Source of the DNA: Brachionus koreanus
Taxonomy: Eukaryota; Rotifera; Eurotatoria; Ploima; Brachionidae
Length of the DNA: 64,000 bases
NCBI GenBank assembly: GCA_016987375.1
Contig: PJRA01000549.1
Span: 62,001 to 126,000 of the forward strand
Reading direction: 5' to 3'
The notes under the pieces were generated by a model. That model was not told the DNA's origin and ran no database searches. It saw nothing but the letters and a program-made list of their open reading frames with translations. The translations under genes were made by a program, and so were the position numbers. This document shows positions 60,627 to 64,000 of this stretch, piece after piece. Every line of letters starts with the position of its first letter. Within the stretch, counting starts at the first letter, position 1.

Positions 60627-62210
60627 ATGGAAGCAGATAATTTTACCAAATTTATGAAAGGTTTGTTTTTTTTTAAATCTAAAATTTTTAAATAACTAAA
60701 TTTTATGTTTTTAGAAAATCCTCATCTTTTTCTACATCCAAATCTTACACCAGAAGACCGAGAGACTCTTGAAAATATTTTTCTGTACAAAGAAAATTTA
60801 CTAAATGAGATTAAAGTAATTTGTTCTTATTAAAATTGATCATTTTTGAATTTTTTTTCTATAGGAACTCGAAGATGAACTTGCAGAAGTTCAATTCGAA
60901 ATAGAACAAATTGGGGTCTCCGAAAATGAAAGGTATTATTTTTCTAGCGAATTTTTAATTTATGGATGAATTAATTTAAATTAAAAGTCCGCCGAAATTG
61001 CGTCAGATTTCTCTAGGCAAAAAAAAGTTTAATATGGATCCAAAAAAAGGTATGGAATTTTTAATCGAGAACAATCTTGTTGAAAATACTCCAGAAGCCA
61101 TTGCTCAATTTTTTTTTAATGGTGAGGGATTAAACAAAACAGCAATCGGTGACTATTTAGGAGAAAAGTACTTAAAGTGGAAATTTTTTTTTAATTTTTA
61201 TCAATCTTTTTAAACTTTAAAGAATTGATTTTAATATGATAGTCTTGAAAAAATTTGTCGATCTTCATGATTTTAAAGCTAAAACAATTGTTGAAGCATT
61301 AAGGTATTTTTTTCCAAATTAAATCTTTGATAATGAAAAATAATTATCTTTCATAGAGATTTTTTATGGAGTTTTCGTCTTCCTGGTGAAGCTCAAAAAA
61401 TTGATCGAATGATGGATTGCTTTTCTCAACGATTTTGTGAATGCAATCCAGGTGTTTTTTCTGATGCCGAAGGATGCTATGTTGTTTCTTTTGCCATTAT
61501 AATGTTAAATACAAATTTACATAATCCGAATGTAAAAGATAAGCAAACTCTAGATGTTTTTCTAAAGATGTGTAAAGAAGCGTCAAAAAATGAGATTCAA
61601 GAGTCTATGCTTAAAGATTGCTATAGTAGTATAAAAAAAGAGCCGTTTAAAATTCCAGTTGATGAGGGAAATGACTTCATGTTGACTTTTCTAAATCCAA
61701 TCAGGGAAGGTTGGCTTTGGAAACAGGGTGGTAGGTACAAAACATGGAAACGCCGGTGGTTCATTCTAAATGACGGATGCCTTTACTATTTTGAGTTAAC
61801 TGCGGTAATTGCTCATTTCTTAAAAAAGAAAATTAGAGAAATAAACTTTTAAAAAGGACAAAGAGCCTAGAGGCATTATTCCTTTGGAAAATGTAAATGT
61901 TAGAGAAGTAGATGACAAAACTAAACAGTTCTGTTTTGAAATATACTCAACCACAAATGATAAAATAAAAGCTTGCAAACATGATTCTGAGGGAAAAGTA
62001 ATTGAAGGTAGTTAGCAACTAATCATCTTTAATTAACAAGATACAATTAACTGTCTTTTTTTTCTTTAAGTTGGTAACCATGCTGTATACAGAATGTCGG
62101 CTATAAATGGGGAAGATAAAAATGAATGGATTAAAAAAATTCGTGATTGCATTAGTGAAAATCCACTCATAAACACTACCAATAATAAACGAAAAGTTTT
62201 ATCTAAATAA
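60627..62210 (+). CDS. Cytohesin (Arf guanine-nucleotide exchange factor)
   Basis: Cytohesins activate Arf GTPases at the plasma membrane and are recruited by phosphoinositides. Eight exons join in phase: 60627-60660, 60715-60815, 60865-60932, 60988-61167, 61223-61303, 61357-61804, 61857-62007 and 62071-62210, giving 400 residues, the usual family length. An N-terminal coiled coil ([17 protein letters not shown]) leads into the Sec7 domain: [35 protein letters not shown], and [12 protein letters not shown] with the catalytic glutamate. The PH domain follows ([20 protein letters not shown]). Its GG before RYKTW is like the diglycine form of mammalian cytohesins. The tail is basic (NKRKVLSK), as in the polybasic autoinhibitory region. 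AATAAA lies at 62542. Confidence 0.96.
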
Positions 62211-63534
62211 ATTCCGGTTCAGGCAAATTCATGGCATTGTGACCAAATTTAGCCTAAAAAGCATCATTTCAATATGTGTAAAAAAATGTAAAAATACTCT
62301 ATTGATTAGAAAAAGCTTCAATATGCCTTTTTATTTTTGATGCTTTACAAGGATTTAGTTTATCATGGACTTTTTTCCGAATGGATCCGTTTTTTTTAAG
62401 AAAAATTGTTTATTTGATTGAAATTTAATCATTTTCAAAATCTTTGATTTGGTTTGTACAACTATATTAAAGGTGCATTTATTTTACTTTTCTATGTGTA
62501 GGAATTTTTATTTTTTATTTTCTCTTATTTTTATTATTAAAAATAAATTTATAAACTTCAAAAAAAAATGTATTATTTATTAATTTCAAAACTCCCTGAT
62601 TTTTAAACAAAAATTTTCTGACTCTAGTTTAAAAAATTTTTTTGCTAAATATTCTCAATATTATTGTTACTAGTTAACATCAAATACAAAATAGTTTTTC
62701 AAAAGTAAACACCACAAAGTGCTTTTTTGGTTATTTGTAATTTATTTTTAATAGGTAAGAGAGAATACGGTCAAATTTAGGATTTTAATTAAAAATATTA
62801 CTTTAATTTTAGCTTGTTCATATAAGTTTTTAGTGTTTATAAGAAGAAAGCATTTAAGAAAATAAATTATTTAAAATTTTTTAGAAAAAAAATATTGTAC
62901 TCATAGAAAAAAATTTTGCTTTCCTTTAAAATAATCATTTATAAGAGCTCATATTTCATTAGAATAAAAAATAATTTTGTCATATTTGTATTAGCACTTT
63001 CAGCTTAAAATTAGATTTTACTCCGATAAGATAACTTGTAATCAAATTTTTTTTTATCTCGGAAACGTACTCCGAATAAATATGAAAAAAGCGTTGGTAG
63101 ATTTCTAAGGTTTTCCAAACAAGTAAACTTAACTAAATTTTGTCTAGCTATTTTTAACTTAGACAAACATTAAGCTAACCTACTTGAGATCAAGTTAATA
63201 AGAATTCATTTGAAATTTCTTTTATTTTAGAGAGTAATTTACTATGAGTAAATTAAAAAAAATTACCTTTATTCCATAGACAGACAGCAAAATTATAAAA
63301 AAACGGTTGCACGAAAGCAATGTTATATCATGAATAAAACAGGATCAATAAAATCACCTTGGTTATTGAATTTTTAATATTTTATTTTTTAATTTTTTCT
63401 TTTTCAATTTGGTATAATTACAGCTAATGTAAATAAAACTAGTTAAGAATTTAGATTTTAATTTCATGTGACACTTTTTAAAATAAAATTTTCAACATTA
63501 ATTTAAGTTGACAAAAAATAAGGTCTTATTTATA
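62211..63534. other. Cytohesin 3' UTR and intergenic stretch
   Basis: The first ~350 bases are the cytohesin 3' UTR with AATAAA at 62542. The remainder is AT-rich with nothing recognised up to the next start codon. Confidence 0.5.
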
Positions 63535-64000
63535 ATGGAATCAGAAACTTACGATAGAAAAGATGAACTATCGAATTTGAATACCTTGAGCTTTAAAGAC
63601 ACAAAAGCTATTAACAATATAGGAAGGCTAGCACTGTCAAAAAATGTTTGCCGCTTTGAATTACCAATTGATATGAAACAATTTGAAATCATGGCTCCAT
63701 CAGATTATTTGGAAAAATATTGCAAGGTAAATGATCGTCGAAGGAATCTATACAAACGAATTTTTGACAAATATAAAATAAAAAATGACAAAGAGGACTA
63801 CATTGATATGAAAGTATGACTGATCATTTAATGTGAAGCTTTTTTTTTTTAAAAATTTATTAGACTTTTGAAGAATGCTTAATTGAGGTACACATGAAAA
63901 GCATCAATAAAAATCACGTCAATGAAATAGTTCAGTTGGTTTGTCTTGAAGAGGATAAGAGAATAAATCTTCCATTATTCATTGGGCTCTCAGCCTTATC
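63535..64000 (+). CDS. Unrecognised protein, 5' part only
   Basis: Exon 1 (63535-63813, 93 codons from ATG) joins in phase to exon 2 (63864 to the window edge). Part of the protein reads NNIGRLALSKNVCRFELPID, then SDYLEKYCKVNDRRRNLYKR, and later EEDKRINLPLFIGLSALS. The helical, charged sequence ending in an INLPLFxGLSALS pattern suggests an EF-hand-like helical fold without obvious calcium-binding loops. This is inference only and I do not know the family. The gene continues beyond 64000. Confidence 0.65.

Noticed and set aside
1..64000. CRISPR arrays, bacterial operons, alternative genetic code
   Set aside because: There are no regularly spaced repeats. All genes are intron-containing eukaryotic types and read with the standard code.

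Overview
The window is nuclear DNA of an invertebrate animal. It is strongly AT-rich. Its genes are split by many short introns, mostly about 45-65 bases with clean GT-AG ends, and the standard genetic code reads every gene through. The gene set (KMT2C/D, cytohesin, group I PAK, SLC6, CPSF2, KLHDC10) is bilaterian. The compact introns, low GC and many 5'-truncated retroelements would suit a monogonont rotifer such as Brachionus, but that is inference and not shown by any single gene. I rebuilt exons by hand from splice sites, reading phase and remembered protein families. Most models close exactly in phase from ATG to stop.

Layout. 0.7-3.2 kb: EXO1 (+). 3.5-6.3 kb: a tRNA-derived SINE (-) interrupted by an N gap, two 3' ends of CR1-like LINEs, and a tract of ACGT-centred palindromes. 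7.6-9.0 kb: an orphan rhodopsin-like GPCR (-). 10.6-14.2 kb: CPSF2 (-). 15.9-18.7 kb: group I PAK (+), with a LINE 3' end in one intron. 19.5-20.3 kb: a decayed non-LTR reverse transcriptase. 20.9-22.7 kb: KLHDC10 (-). 23.2-24.4 kb: a decayed retroelement with a DIRS-like RT motif. 25.5-26.6 kb: CHID1 (-). 27.2-28.9 kb: SLC35E3 (+), with a MITE in its last intron. 29.2-31.1 kb: cytosolic PheRS alpha (+). 33.1-35.7 kb: an SLC6 transporter (-). 36.6-37.1 kb: a small single-pass membrane protein (-). 37.4-41.3 kb (-): a motif-poor ACSL-like gene and a proline-rich gene whose exons join in phase and may be one fused gene. 41.7-58.8 kb: a KMT2C/D (MLL3/4) histone H3K4 methyltransferase (-), whose introns carry a LINE and three inverted-repeat elements. 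60.6-62.2 kb: cytohesin (+). 63.5 kb to the edge: the start of an unrecognised gene (+).

These are independent housekeeping or signalling genes, not a pathway cluster. DNA repair and RNA processing (EXO1, CPSF2), translation (FARSA), Rho- and Arf-GTPase signalling (PAK, cytohesin), transport (SLC6, SLC35E3) and chromatin (KMT2C/D) simply neighbour each other. The more unusual items are the possible proline-rich/ACSL pseudoenzyme fusion, the group of inverted-repeat elements in one KMT2 intron (one with nearly identical 122-base arms), and a 16-base motif shared upstream of the GPCR and KMT2 genes.
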